Source: Haliea sp. (GTDB lineage: Bacteria > Pseudomonadota > Gammaproteobacteria > Pseudomonadales > Halieaceae). From it: a stretch of 38,129 nt of DNA. Made by a program: the position numbers and the translations under genes. The stretch is from the NCBI GenBank assembly GCA_002862985.1, contig PKCY01000174.1, positions 1 to 38,129 on the forward strand, written 5' to 3'. The stretch's first letter is position 1. The number at the start of each line of letters is the position of its first letter. Shown here in pieces: positions 1 to 9,787 of the stretch. Below the pieces are notes generated by a model. That model saw nothing but the letters and a program-made list of their open reading frames with translations, did not search any database and had not been told where the DNA came from.

Positions 1-124
1 ATTCCCCTGGGGGTGGCTGTGACTCAAAATATTCAGAAGAGAGCATCCAGGTTCCAAGCATCGCTATCGTGACCAACCAGAAGGCGATGAACATCTTGAT
101 GAACAGATTGCCCCGTAGCGTCAT
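1..124 (-). CDS. Sensor histidine kinase N-terminus (CpxA-like), truncated by window edge
   Basis: Reverse-strand reading MTLRGNLFIKMFIAFWLVTIAMLGTWMLSSEYFESQPPPGE: short cytoplasmic start plus TM helix. Starts just past the response-regulator stop, in RR-HK order. Confidence 0.6.
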   Translation of the reverse strand, partial: MTLRGNLFIKMFIAFWLVTIAMLGTWMLSSEYFESQPPPGE

Positions 125-126
125 CG

Positions 127-840
127 TCAACCGTCTCCGTCAATAATTTTGAACTGATATCCTACGCCGCGCACGCTGATGATCAGTTCTTCACCGCCAA
201 GTGCGGCCAGCTTTTTGCGGATTTTGCTAACATGCACGTCGATGCTGCGGTCATAGGCCGTGAGGGGACGACCCAGCGCCTGCTGGCTAAGTGTTTCTTT
301 GTCTACGACATGGCCGGCATTGCCAACAAGCAATTGCAAAACGCTAAATTCTGCACTGGTAAGCTGTAGTTCCGCGCCGGCGAATGTGGCGCTGCGATCG
401 GCAGGTTTGATGCAGGTTTGTCCCGCTTCAAGACGCAGTATACTGTGTTGCGCGATAGGCTGTTGGCTGCGCCGCAGAATCGCGCGTAGCCTGGCGGATA
501 ATTCTCGGGGATTGCATGGCTTGGGTAGATAGTCGTCGGCCCCCAGTTCCAGTCCCAGAATGCGGTCAGTGTCCTCCCCTCGGGCTGTGAGCATGAGGAT
601 GGGTGTCGTGATCGACTGGCGTAACTGCCGCAATACATCCAGCCCCAATAGCCCAGGCAGCATGATGTCCAGCACGATGGCATCGTAGTGATGCGCGCGA
701 CAGTGCTCTACAGCCTCGGCACCGTCGTGGACTGCACTGGTCTGAAACCCTTCTAATAGCAGGAAATCTGACAATAGTGCACAGAGCTCTTTGTCGTCGT
801 CAATGATCAATACTGCGGTACTCATGGCGCAATCTCGCAT
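127..840 (-). CDS. cpxR: OmpR-family response regulator, CpxR-like
   Basis: Receiver (IDDDKEL, AIVLDIMLPG, LTARGED, LPKP) plus winged helix (SIDVHVSKIRKKL, VRGVGYQF). Likely start MSTAVLIIDD a few codons into the ORF. Confidence 0.85.
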   Translation of the reverse strand: MRDCAMSTAVLIIDDDKELCALLSDFLLLEGFQTSAVHDGAEAVEHCRAHHYDAIVLDIMLPGLLGLDVLRQLRQSITTPILMLTARGEDTDRILGLELGADDYLPKPCNPRELSARLRAILRRSQQPIAQHSILRLEAGQTCIKPADRSATFAGAELQLTSAEFSVLQLLVGNAGHVVDKETLSQQALGRPLTAYDRSIDVHVSKIRKKLAALGGEELIISVRGVGYQFKIIDGDG

Positions 841-853
841 GGGTTGGTACCGG

Positions 854-888
854 GTGTCAGGTGTCAGGTGTCAGATGTCAGATGTCAG
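854..888. repeat. Heptanucleotide tandem repeat, 5 units (GTGTCAG x3, ATGTCAG x2)
   Basis: Direct reading: gtgtcag gtgtcag gtgtcag atgtcag atgtcag between the divergent cpxR-like and Spy/CpxP-like genes. Confidence 0.95.
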
Positions 889-1077
889 TTTGAACAACCC
901 CAGCACACTTGTCACCCCGCCTTAACACTAGCCAGTGATTTTTAACAATTCTTTACTTCCTCAAGGCAGAGCTTAACGGCAGGTTGTCGCTAGTATGCGT
1001 TCCAATGCCTGGCAACTGATGCCGTGCATTCATCGCCGCACTGGCGATCATTAATAGGACGAATAGGAGTATATTGT

Positions 1078-1551
1078 ATGAAAAAGTCGATGACCAAAGC
1101 GGTTATCAGCACTGTTGCTGCTGGTGTCGCTCTGTTGTCGTTCGCAGTCGGAAGCTGGTCAATGCCTCTTGGTGCTGGCTACGAAAATGATCCGGCGCGC
1201 ATGACGAGTTTTATGTCGAAAAAATTGGATTTCACTGAGTCGCAAGAAGCGTCAGCAAAGGTGATTCTCACGACTTCTTTTGAAGAAGTTGAGGCGGATG
1301 TCCAGCGTTTAAAAATCTTAAAGAAACAGCTCCGTGTCCAGGAAGACGGTTTTGATGCGGCAGTCGCCAGAGAATCTGCGGATGAAATCGGTGAGATTAC
1401 CGCTCGCCTGGTTTTTCTAAAGGCCAACACGTTTGCAGAAATATCTGGACTGTTGAATGAGGAGCAGCGATCGAAAGTTGCCCGGCTTATAGAAAAACGA
1501 GAAGAGCGTGGAGGTATGCGGCGTGCTCTCAGGAAAAGTCGCCTCGAGTAA
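1078..1551 (+). CDS. Spy/CpxP-family periplasmic protein
   Basis: Signal peptide MKKSMTKAVISTVAAGVALLSFAVGSWS; helical protein with Spy-like 'LTFTxxQ'-type start (LDFTESQEASAKVI) and LNEEQRSKVARLIEKREERGG. Divergent from cpxR-like. Confidence 0.7.
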   Translation: MKKSMTKAVISTVAAGVALLSFAVGSWSMPLGAGYENDPARMTSFMSKKLDFTESQEASAKVILTTSFEEVEADVQRLKILKKQLRVQEDGFDAAVARESADEIGEITARLVFLKANTFAEISGLLNEEQRSKVARLIEKREERGGMRRALRKSRLE

Positions 1552-1584
1552 ACCTGGAGGACGCACTTTCACAGGTCCATTTAG

Positions 1585-1607
1585 GGCGGCATAAGCCGCC
1601 TTTTTTA
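1585..1607 (+). terminator. Rho-independent terminator
   Basis: GGCGGC-ATAA-GCCGCC followed by TTTTTT. Confidence 0.85.
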
Positions 1608-1642
1608 TGATACGGATTGTCCATGGCCCTCAGCGACGGCTG

Positions 1643-4594
1643 TTACAACTCCTCCACACTCAAGTTCAGCTTGTCCCGCAGTGAAGCAGTAGCCTCCAAT
1701 TGCACTGCATTGGTAACAAGGGCTGTACTGGCGAGGTGGGGCTTAAGGTAGGTTTCGGTCACGCGCCGCAAATCATCCAGAGTGACTGCCAGTATTTGTT
1801 GGCGAAACTGCGCGCGCGTTTCATGCGTTCGGCCAAAGATACTGTTGTGGAAGTGTTGTTTGGCTTCGCCAGCAGGCGAGCTGGGTTTATCCATGCTACC
1901 AATGACGCCGAGAATGGCTTCTTCCAGTGCACGATGGTCGTGCTGCGTATCCAGCACCCACGAAACAGCCGTATCGAAATCATCAAGTGTTTCTGCGAGG
2001 CGCGGGTCGCGATAGGAATAAAAACGGAATGCCGCTATACCGGAATCCTGCGAGGCGCCACCACCGTAAGCACCGCCCTGTTCGCGGATGGCGCGGTGCA
2101 GATAGCCGTTGCGCAGGAAGCCACCGAGAACCGTTAATGCAGCGGAATCCGCATGCTGCACGGCAACGGTCGGATAAGCCCGCGCGCAGAAGTTTACCTG
2201 GGTATTGGTAAGCCACATTTGGGTGCGTTGTTCACGTATGGGCGGCAAGCTGAATGATGGTTTGTTGGCGTTAGCAGCGGCTTGTGACCAGAGCGAGCTG
2301 GCGTGCTCTGCGAGCAGCGCAAGCTTGTCTTTCTCGGCAATTGCAAGAAATTGCATAGGGGTGCTGAGAAGCTCGCCATGTAATGCGCCGAGTTGCTCTG
2401 CAAACGTGTTTAGCGCCTCTTCATCAGCGAGGCTATCGTCCAGGGTTCGCAGTTGCCGGATACCCGCAAGCCCGGATTGCTCGTGCTGAAGCTTTGCCAG
2501 TGGACTCATGCCGGCACAGGCGGCCGCCATTGCCAGGCTGTGTCCATTGCCGGTAACGGATTGATCGCGACGGGCACGCATCTGGCTCACCAGTTCGCGA
2601 ATTCTACCGGTTTCGTTAAAGCGAACGTTGTGCAAGGTATCGAACATGAGCTGAGTTTGCGCTGGCGCATTGCGTAGCAACGCTTTGGAGGAAAGGGTGA
2701 AATTGGCGCTTATCGACTGTTCGTTGTCGACTGTCCCACGCATCGCCGTGAATGCCGAAATCGAACCGATGGTTGCTGCTTGTCGCTGTTGCACCTCCAG
2801 GTACGATTCATCACCCAGTCCGACTTCGGTAAGGATGCTGGAATATAGCGGTAGCAGACCAAGTGCTGAATCACCCAGGGGAGGCAGAGGGGCTATGGCC
2901 TGTTGATAGACGAGACCGTTAGTGCCCTGGCTATACGTGGTAAACGGAACCCCGTGTGGGCGGATTTTCTCGAACGTGAGATCAGGGAGTGCGGCAGGGA
3001 CATCACTCAGTTCTACTCGGGGAAGCACGCTGTCGTCATCCACCTGCTCCTGGCGTGCACTCAGGTCGGCAGCCAGCTTGATAGTCGCTTTTCGCTGAGA
3101 TTCACTCATAGCCGCTTTGATGTCGGCCAGACGGGCGGTTTCAAGGGCCAGGTTTTTGGCGGATAACTTAGTGTCCGGGGTCATAACCAGAGTCACACGG
3201 TGCTCATTCTCCAGCAGCAACTGTCGAGCCAGTTGGCGGATGTAATCAGGGTTCTGGATTTGCTCCTGCAGCCTGGCAATAACGGGGTCCAGGTTTAGGA
3301 CAGCAATAGGGTCACTGTAGTGTGTGGCGCAGCCGAGCGCTTGCAGGATGAGCTGCAGGCCGTAGGGGTAGCTGTCACCACTGATCTCTCTTTGGTGTAA
3401 CTCCAATTGATGCAAGACCGCTTCCAGGCGTGCCTGTGGCACTCCCTCCTGGGACACCTGTTCGATCACACCTAACACCAGGTCTTCAAGTGCCTCGGCA
3501 TGTTCCGCTTCGCTACCTTCAATGCCGCAACAGAACACCAGTTCGCGCATGGAATCTTCAAGCCCACAAAGAGGAGAGGGCGCTCGTCCGAGTTCGGTCG
3601 TCTCCAGTGCAAGTTGCAGGGGCGAAGCGCTGTTGTCCAGCAGCACGCTGGCCAATAGTTGGGCCTCCAGAAGCTGCTTAAGGTCGGCGCTCTCACCCAG
3701 CATCCATCCCATCACCAGATGTGTTTTGTTATCGGTGGTGTCCTTGTCATCAAAGACGTAGCGGTCCTGTACACGCAGTGATTGTGACAGCCGTTTCTCT
3801 GGTTGCACCTGAATTTTTTCAGTCATTTTATCGAATTGGGACAAGGCGTTTTCTTCGAAAACACGCTGGTGCTCCCCAGCCTCAATATTGCCGAACGTCA
3901 TAAAGATGGCATTGCTGGGGTGATAGTGGCTGCGGTAAAAGGCCTGCAATTCTTCGTAGCTGAGATCGGGAATGTGCTGCGGGTCACCACCGCTGTTGTA
4001 GTGGTAGGTACTGGTAGGGAATAAATGCTTACACAGCGCACTCCACAAGGTACTGCTGATGGAGCTCATTGCCCCCTTCATCTCATTGAAAACAACACCT
4101 TTAAAGACCAGTTCACTATCTGGATTGCCAGGTTCTGCAAATTCAACCCGATGCCCTTCCTGAGCGAAATCCAGAGGGTCCAGGCGTGAGAAAAATACGG
4201 CATCAAGGTAGACCCGCAGCAGGTTGTCAAAATCCTTGCGGTTCTGACTGGCGAAGGGGTAGGCGGTCCAGTCGGAGCTGGTAAAGGCATTCATGAAGGT
4301 ATTCAGAGAGCGGCGCAGCATCATAAAAAATGGATCGCGCACCGGGAAGCGCTCGCTGCCACACAGCGCAGTGTGTTCCAGGATGTGGGCGACGCCGGTA
4401 GAGTCATGGGGCACAGTGCGCAGGGCCACCAGAAAGACATTCTCGGTATTTTCCGAGGCTAGATGGTAGTGCACAGCTCCGGTCTTTTTGTGCTTATACT
4501 GCTCCACTCGAATATTCAGGGATTCGATTTTCTCCTGGCGAATTGCCGCAAACGAAGGGTGAGGGGTGGAAAGGGCAGTACCGCTGTTGCTCAT
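1643..4594 (-). CDS. M16C metalloprotease (presequence-protease/insulinase-like)
   Basis: 983 aa with inverted zinc motif HILEHTALCGSERF, plus GAYGGGASQDSGIAAFRFYSYRDPR. Confidence 0.9.
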   Translation of the reverse strand: MSNSGTALSTPHPSFAAIRQEKIESLNIRVEQYKHKKTGAVHYHLASENTENVFLVALRTVPHDSTGVAHILEHTALCGSERFPVRDPFFMMLRRSLNTFMNAFTSSDWTAYPFASQNRKDFDNLLRVYLDAVFFSRLDPLDFAQEGHRVEFAEPGNPDSELVFKGVVFNEMKGAMSSISSTLWSALCKHLFPTSTYHYNSGGDPQHIPDLSYEELQAFYRSHYHPSNAIFMTFGNIEAGEHQRVFEENALSQFDKMTEKIQVQPEKRLSQSLRVQDRYVFDDKDTTDNKTHLVMGWMLGESADLKQLLEAQLLASVLLDNSASPLQLALETTELGRAPSPLCGLEDSMRELVFCCGIEGSEAEHAEALEDLVLGVIEQVSQEGVPQARLEAVLHQLELHQREISGDSYPYGLQLILQALGCATHYSDPIAVLNLDPVIARLQEQIQNPDYIRQLARQLLLENEHRVTLVMTPDTKLSAKNLALETARLADIKAAMSESQRKATIKLAADLSARQEQVDDDSVLPRVELSDVPAALPDLTFEKIRPHGVPFTTYSQGTNGLVYQQAIAPLPPLGDSALGLLPLYSSILTEVGLGDESYLEVQQRQAATIGSISAFTAMRGTVDNEQSISANFTLSSKALLRNAPAQTQLMFDTLHNVRFNETGRIRELVSQMRARRDQSVTGNGHSLAMAAACAGMSPLAKLQHEQSGLAGIRQLRTLDDSLADEEALNTFAEQLGALHGELLSTPMQFLAIAEKDKLALLAEHASSLWSQAAANANKPSFSLPPIREQRTQMWLTNTQVNFCARAYPTVAVQHADSAALTVLGGFLRNGYLHRAIREQGGAYGGGASQDSGIAAFRFYSYRDPRLAETLDDFDTAVSWVLDTQHDHRALEEAILGVIGSMDKPSSPAGEAKQHFHNSIFGRTHETRAQFRQQILAVTLDDLRRVTETYLKPHLASTALVTNAVQLEATASLRDKLNLSVEEL

Positions 4595-4636
4595 AGTGTA
4601 TCTCTGAAAAATGGGAAAAAATGAAGGCGCGCTATT

Positions 4637-5497
4637 CTAACCCGAATTGGCTTGGCTTTGCTGTGTTTCGCGGACTTCCGTCAATGGCACCAGTTCTATC
4701 TGATATAGCCAGGGCCAGCGTTTGCCGGTAACCCAAATAGAACCATCCTTGGGATCTCGGGCGATGCCGTTCAATACATCGGTGCCGGGACGGCGGTCTT
4801 CGCGGGGTAGCAGGCCGCGCAGGTCGATAGTGGCGGTGACTGTCCCGTTGGCCGGATCGATGATCACGATGCGATCGCTCTGCCAGATGTTGGCCCAGAT
4901 AGCACCTTCTATCCACTCCAGTTCATTGAGCAGTCGCACCGGTTTGCCGTTTTCGGTTGTTTTGATAGTACGCAGAATTTGCGCAGTATCGGGCGATATA
5001 AAATGAAGGTTTTCACTGCCGTCGCTGTAGATTAACTCGATGCCATTATTGGTTAGGCCCCAGCCCTCGCCGCTGATGGGGAGTCGTCGCAGGAACTCCA
5101 AGTCCGATTTACGATAGACCAGCATGGACTGGTTGCGCCAGGTTAGTTGGTAGACTTTGTCACCGAGCACCGACAGACCCTCGGCGAAGATGCGCGCGTT
5201 CATGCGTCGCGAGTGATCAAGTGTGCCATCGGCGAATCGATAGCGCAGCAAATGCGACTGGCCATAATTACCGCTACTGACGTAGAGGTAATCGTCGAGA
5301 ATCTCCAGCCCTTGTACGAAGTTCTCCCGCGGCTGTGGTTTTTGGTCTGTCACTCGAACGGTATAGTGCTGGATCGACCACGCCGTTATCGGCAAGCAGA
5401 GAAGAAGTATTATTAGGGAGCGTAGTATCACCAGTGTTAAATCCGATTTCGGGAGAGATCCCGAATTATAAAACGTGCGGGGGCCAAGGCGCGACAC
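4637..5497 (-). CDS. Glutaminyl-peptide cyclotransferase, exported
   Basis: Signal-like ILRSLIILLLCLPITAWS; NELEWIEGAIWANIWQSDRIVIIDP and VLNGIARDPKDGSIWVTGKRWPWLYQI. ORF start may be over-extended into mnmC. Confidence 0.85.
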   Translation of the reverse strand: MSRLGPRTFYNSGSLPKSDLTLVILRSLIILLLCLPITAWSIQHYTVRVTDQKPQPRENFVQGLEILDDYLYVSSGNYGQSHLLRYRFADGTLDHSRRMNARIFAEGLSVLGDKVYQLTWRNQSMLVYRKSDLEFLRRLPISGEGWGLTNNGIELIYSDGSENLHFISPDTAQILRTIKTTENGKPVRLLNELEWIEGAIWANIWQSDRIVIIDPANGTVTATIDLRGLLPREDRRPGTDVLNGIARDPKDGSIWVTGKRWPWLYQIELVPLTEVRETQQSQANSG

Positions 5498-7449
5498 AAC
5501 TCTCGGCTAAAAGGCGCGGGTTCTGAGCAAATCATGCTGGCCAGCAGCTCCGCGGCAAGTGGGGTGGAGGTCAGACCGCGGGAACCATGGGCGGTGTTGA
5601 GAAAGAGGCCTGGTAGGTAGGTGCCCGGGTGTGACAGGAGTAGCCCGGCATCTTTCCGCAACGGACCGAAATCTTTGAGGAAAGCAGCCAGGTCAGGTGC
5701 CGGACCTACTGTCGGCAGGTAGTCGGGACTGGCACAGCGGTAGCCAACCCGTCCCTGAAGTGATGCGGGATCCAGTGCCTCTAATGCTTCTCGCCACGCC
5801 GGTACTGCACTGGCAAGCCTTGTTAAGTTGATACTATGATCGCTGTTTCGCACGCTCGGATCGTCTGAGTCGAGATCGAAGGTAGCGCCAATGCAATGAT
5901 TTCCCATACGGGCAGGTGCAATATAGCCCTTATGGCACAGGGTAGCGCGCAAATTGCTAAACACGTCTGAGGCAGGCAGCTGTGTCGTTTGCCCCCGCAC
6001 TGCCTGCAGAGGTAGCCAGTCAAACTGTTGTATTGAGGTTGTTTGAGTTCCCGCCGCGGCAATGACGCAGGTGGCGCTGGCCAGAACATCGCCGCCGGCC
6101 AATGCCTGCCATTCCCCGTTATCCAGGCACAGGCTCAGGTCACCACAATTTTCTATTACCTGAATGTTTGGGTGTCCTAGCAGAGCCCGGCATACAGACG
6201 CAGGTCGCAGCCACCCTGATCCAGGAAACCAGTAACCGCCACTGGACTGCTCGATACCCAGGACTGTTGTCGCGGCGACGTGATCCAATACACACGCTAT
6301 GTCTTCCAGTCCAGACAGGGCTTTTTCCAACATCACCATTTCGCTGGTGTTGCTACTCTGTTGAAAGTTCCCGCAGAGTTCACCATCCACCTCCTCTTTG
6401 AGTGTGCCAGCGCGGAACATATTTCGATAGAAGGTCGACGCGAATCGGAAGCTTTGCAATCCGAAATCCAAGAGTGGTGAGTGCTGACGCGACAGCCGGG
6501 TGTACAGGATGCCCTGGTCATTTCCCGAGCCGGCACTAGCGATGGTATTTCTTTCTAACAACGTAACAGTTATGCCGCGCCTGGCCAGCGCAGATGCCGA
6601 TGCGCACCCGGCCAAGCCTCCGCCTATTACAAGTGCGGTTTGAGGTCGGCTTCCATGGATGCGTGGTCTATCCCAGGGTACCAGCCCTGCAATTGGTGGT
6701 CGCCCAGGTCGAGAGTCGATTACTCCACGCAGGCTCTCGCGTTTGCGTCCATAGCCGGAGGCTTTGTGTACTGAAAATCCCGCAGCTGACAGTTGACGAC
6801 GAACTGCGCTTGCTGCCGTAAAGGTTGCGAAGCTCGCCTGTGGTCGACTCAGCGCGGCAATAGCATTCAGTAAGGAGGCTGTCCACATGGACTCGTTGCG
6901 CGCAGGCGCGAAGCCGTCGAGATACCAGGCGTCAATGAGGGGTTGCTCGCGACCGGCCAAATCGACTAATGCGTCGGTAGCGTCCTCCCACCATAAATCC
7001 AGTCGAACCCGCTCCCCGTCCAGCAACAGGCGATGTTGTCCCGGCAGTAGTCCGGGATAGGCGTCCAGTAGTTCCCTGGACCAATTTTCCAGGGTCGGCC
7101 AGGCCGCTAGAGCCCGTGTCAGGTCTTTTAGGCACAGCGGGTATTTGTCGATTGATAGGTAGTGAAGGTCGGGACGGGGTTCTGGAAGTTCAGACCAGGC
7201 TTGCCAGGTCAGCAGGAAGTTGAGGCCGGTACCAAAGCCAGTCTCGCCTATGCAGAAATGCTTGTTGGGATGGTGCCGCCAGCGACCTGGCAGGTCATTG
7301 CCTTGAAGAAAGACATGGAGGCTTTCTTTAAGGCCATTGTCACTGGAGTAATATATGTCGGCAAATTTTTCGGAGACGGGGTCCCCGCCCTTATCCCAGT
7401 TCACTGCCGCCCCAAGGACGGAATGCCAGGGCATATTCGACCGTTTCAT
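5437..7449 (-). CDS. mnmC: Bifunctional tRNA mnm5s2U biosynthesis protein MnmC
   Basis: N-terminal methyltransferase (GETGFGTGLNFLLTWQAW, YLDGFAPARNESMW) and C-terminal FAD oxidoreductase (VIGGGLAGCASASALARRG, HGSRGLTSTPLAAELLA). ATG at 7449 overlaps the upstream stop (ATGA). Confidence 0.93.
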   Translation of the reverse strand: MKRSNMPWHSVLGAAVNWDKGGDPVSEKFADIYYSSDNGLKESLHVFLQGNDLPGRWRHHPNKHFCIGETGFGTGLNFLLTWQAWSELPEPRPDLHYLSIDKYPLCLKDLTRALAAWPTLENWSRELLDAYPGLLPGQHRLLLDGERVRLDLWWEDATDALVDLAGREQPLIDAWYLDGFAPARNESMWTASLLNAIAALSRPQASFATFTAASAVRRQLSAAGFSVHKASGYGRKRESLRGVIDSRPGRPPIAGLVPWDRPRIHGSRPQTALVIGGGLAGCASASALARRGITVTLLERNTIASAGSGNDQGILYTRLSRQHSPLLDFGLQSFRFASTFYRNMFRAGTLKEEVDGELCGNFQQSSNTSEMVMLEKALSGLEDIACVLDHVAATTVLGIEQSSGGYWFPGSGWLRPASVCRALLGHPNIQVIENCGDLSLCLDNGEWQALAGGDVLASATCVIAAAGTQTTSIQQFDWLPLQAVRGQTTQLPASDVFSNLRATLCHKGYIAPARMGNHCIGATFDLDSDDPSVRNSDHSINLTRLASAVPAWREALEALDPASLQGRVGYRCASPDYLPTVGPAPDLAAFLKDFGPLRKDAGLLLSHPGTYLPGLFLNTAHGSRGLTSTPLAAELLASMICSEPAPFSRELCRALAPARFIIRDLSRNRI

Positions 7450-8501
7450 CCCTTTTTGGTCTTGAGGTCCAAATCGGCGGGCAGCCATGCGGGAATATGC
7501 GGAGCGTCCTGTGCCAAGAGCTCGTCGACGGCAAAAATGTGCAACTCTGGTGGTGCATTGAGAGGACTGTAAAGTGTGATCAAAAAGTCCTGTGCATTGG
7601 CGTGGGAGGGTAATCTGATTTGCCAATGATTCGATTGAATGCCGATACTAGTGTCACCGGGCTGGAGACGAATTTTGGCGATGTAGTGGTTTTTTCCGAC
7701 GGGCTTCAGGCTGCGATTTTCGCTTCCAACCAGGGTGTCGAACAGGCGTGTTTTAATTGTGATAATAGGCGCAATGTCCCGTCGGCTCTCGGGAATTCTA
7801 GAGTCAGTTAGACGCTGAGTGATGAGCAGCAAAGAGGTGCTGCCCTCGGCGCCATTGAGTCGTATCTTATCGATGTTAAATGGAATTTTGGTGAGTGATT
7901 CCGCGGCTCGCCGTGCTATCTCACGGTTAGCAAGTTCACCTGCGGTGGGCAGTATGCGCGCGGACTCTTGCAGCTCCGTGTAATAGTTCTCAAGAAGTGC
8001 GTGCAGGCGTTCAACGTTCTTTGCCTCGCGCTCACGGGCGTAGGCAACGTTATAAGTTCGCAGTGGCTTACCTTCAATACTGTCATCCGGTTTGGTCTCT
8101 ATCTTCGCCAGTGCTACAGGCGTGTCGGTTTTCTGCACCGGGTTTGTATCCAGCTTTACCTTGGCAGCAATAATCTGCTGCTGTAGTAGGGTCACCTCCT
8201 GCTCGGTAACGGCAATGAGTTGCTCCTTGAGCTTGACCACTTGCACGGCGAGCGATCGAATGGCCGGATTGGTGCTTTCCTCTGGCGGAGTGTCGTCGCT
8301 TTGAAGGATCCTCAGAGTATTCTGAAATTGGTCCAGCTCTGCCATCAACATCAGACGCTCTTCGGTGAGCTGCTGCAGCATTCTTGTCTTATCGGCCGAT
8401 TGCCCGCCGGCCTGAACAGAAAAAAGCAGGATGAGCGCGCACGTTAAAAATTGGGCATAGCGTCCTGGCGCAGTAGGTAGAATGTTCGGTGCAGGTCGCA
8501 T
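7446..8501 (-). CDS. Exported coiled-coil hypothetical protein
   Basis: Likely start MRPAPNILPTAPGRYAQFLTCALILLFSVQAGGQ (signal peptide), then a coiled-coil segment. ORF extends to 8618. Confidence 0.6.
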   Translation of the reverse strand: MRPAPNILPTAPGRYAQFLTCALILLFSVQAGGQSADKTRMLQQLTEERLMLMAELDQFQNTLRILQSDDTPPEESTNPAIRSLAVQVVKLKEQLIAVTEQEVTLLQQQIIAAKVKLDTNPVQKTDTPVALAKIETKPDDSIEGKPLRTYNVAYAREREAKNVERLHALLENYYTELQESARILPTAGELANREIARRAAESLTKIPFNIDKIRLNGAEGSTSLLLITQRLTDSRIPESRRDIAPIITIKTRLFDTLVGSENRSLKPVGKNHYIAKIRLQPGDTSIGIQSNHWQIRLPSHANAQDFLITLYSPLNAPPELHIFAVDELLAQDAPHIPAWLPADLDLKTKKG

Positions 8502-8719
8502 GTATATAGCCGCTGAAGTGTCAGCAATAGTCCCCAATGGTCTGGAAGAGAATAATACCAGATCGCGGGCTGAACTATCCATATAGTCGCTCCTGTTAGA
8601 GAAGTAGGTCACACGCAAGCGTCCATAGATGCACCATAGCGACCTTTTTGGACCCTTATACGTTGCTTGCCTCAGGTGTGCCTATTAGACTGAAAGCTTC
8701 CTGAAGTGTGAGGTTTCCT

Positions 8720-9208
8720 ATGGCACGTTTTCAAACCGAATCGCTACCCCAGGAGAAATTCCTGTTGGTGGCAGTAAATCTGCTCCATAAAACCTTCGTT
8801 GATGCCTCGCGCACAGAAGCAAAAAAGGTGTACCAGCAGATTTCAGCTGGCGACATTGTCCATCTGACCACGGTGGCGTTAGAGGATGCATCCACTGCGC
8901 GGTTCAATGTCTCACTGGCACACAGCGAATTTCAGGGCAAACTCAATTACAGCGCGTTTCGGACCAGTCTGGTTACCCTGATAGCCAATATTTCACAGGC
9001 ACTGCGAGAAGAGAGGGCATTAAAGGTCTTTAATGCCCGGAATGAAGGCAGCGCTATGATATTTGGTGTCACGGCGGTTACGAAGGAGGGTGAGCGTGCC
9101 AACGTTATGGTGTTGGCAGCTGACATGGGCCAACAGGCGGGCGCCACTACGTTGCAGCTAATGTATCTGGATCCGACACAGTTTTCCCCGCAGCAAACTC
9201 CAGCCTAG
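8720..9208 (+). CDS. Conserved hypothetical protein
   Basis: Open frame MARFQTESLPQEKFLL...; not recognised. Confidence 0.6.
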   Translation: MARFQTESLPQEKFLLVAVNLLHKTFVDASRTEAKKVYQQISAGDIVHLTTVALEDASTARFNVSLAHSEFQGKLNYSAFRTSLVTLIANISQALREERALKVFNARNEGSAMIFGVTAVTKEGERANVMVLAADMGQQAGATTLQLMYLDPTQFSPQQTPA

Positions 9209-9221
9209 GTCCAATGGAAAA

Positions 9222-9698
9222 TTAATCTCCAATATGGACCGTAGGGAGGACTGGTGCCTGAAGTGAAATTTTCTCCTTCGGAGCCATGACCTCCGCACTG
9301 CCCGAGACCACGAGTTTATCGTGCTGGTTATACACCTTGCACTCAAGCGTCACGAAGTTGCGTTTGTCTTTTTTGTCGACTACCTCCAGCTTGACTGTGA
9401 TGGTGTCGTCTAGTTCAACGGGTGCACGGAAACGCAGGGTTTGACCGAGGTAAATAGTCCCTGGTCCCGGAAGCTCCATGGCGATGGCCGCTGAAATTAC
9501 GGCGCCGCTTAACATGCCGTGTGCGATGCGATTCTTAAATTGCGTGGTCGCGGCAAACTCTGCATCAAGGTGCACCGGGTTCACGTCGCCAGAGACTGCG
9601 GCAAATAACTGCACATCACGTTCTTCGATCAGCTTGGAATACGTGGCAGTTTGCCCTATGGTTATCTCGCTGTAGGTATAGTTACTAATCGCTGGCAT
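9222..9698 (-). CDS. MaoC-like (R)-enoyl-CoA hydratase
   Basis: Hotdog signature DVNPVHLDAEFAATTQFKNRIAHGMLSGAVISAAI and GTIYLGQTLRFRAPV. Confidence 0.9.
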   Translation of the reverse strand: MPAISNYTYSEITIGQTATYSKLIEERDVQLFAAVSGDVNPVHLDAEFAATTQFKNRIAHGMLSGAVISAAIAMELPGPGTIYLGQTLRFRAPVELDDTITVKLEVVDKKDKRNFVTLECKVYNQHDKLVVSGSAEVMAPKEKISLQAPVLPTVHIGD

Positions 9699-9787
9699 AT
9701 GCTGAGCCTCGTGAAATAAAAATCCTGCTCAGCATAACCGATTTTCACGCCCCGCTGGGCGAACAACCTCACTGGCAGGCCAGCTGT

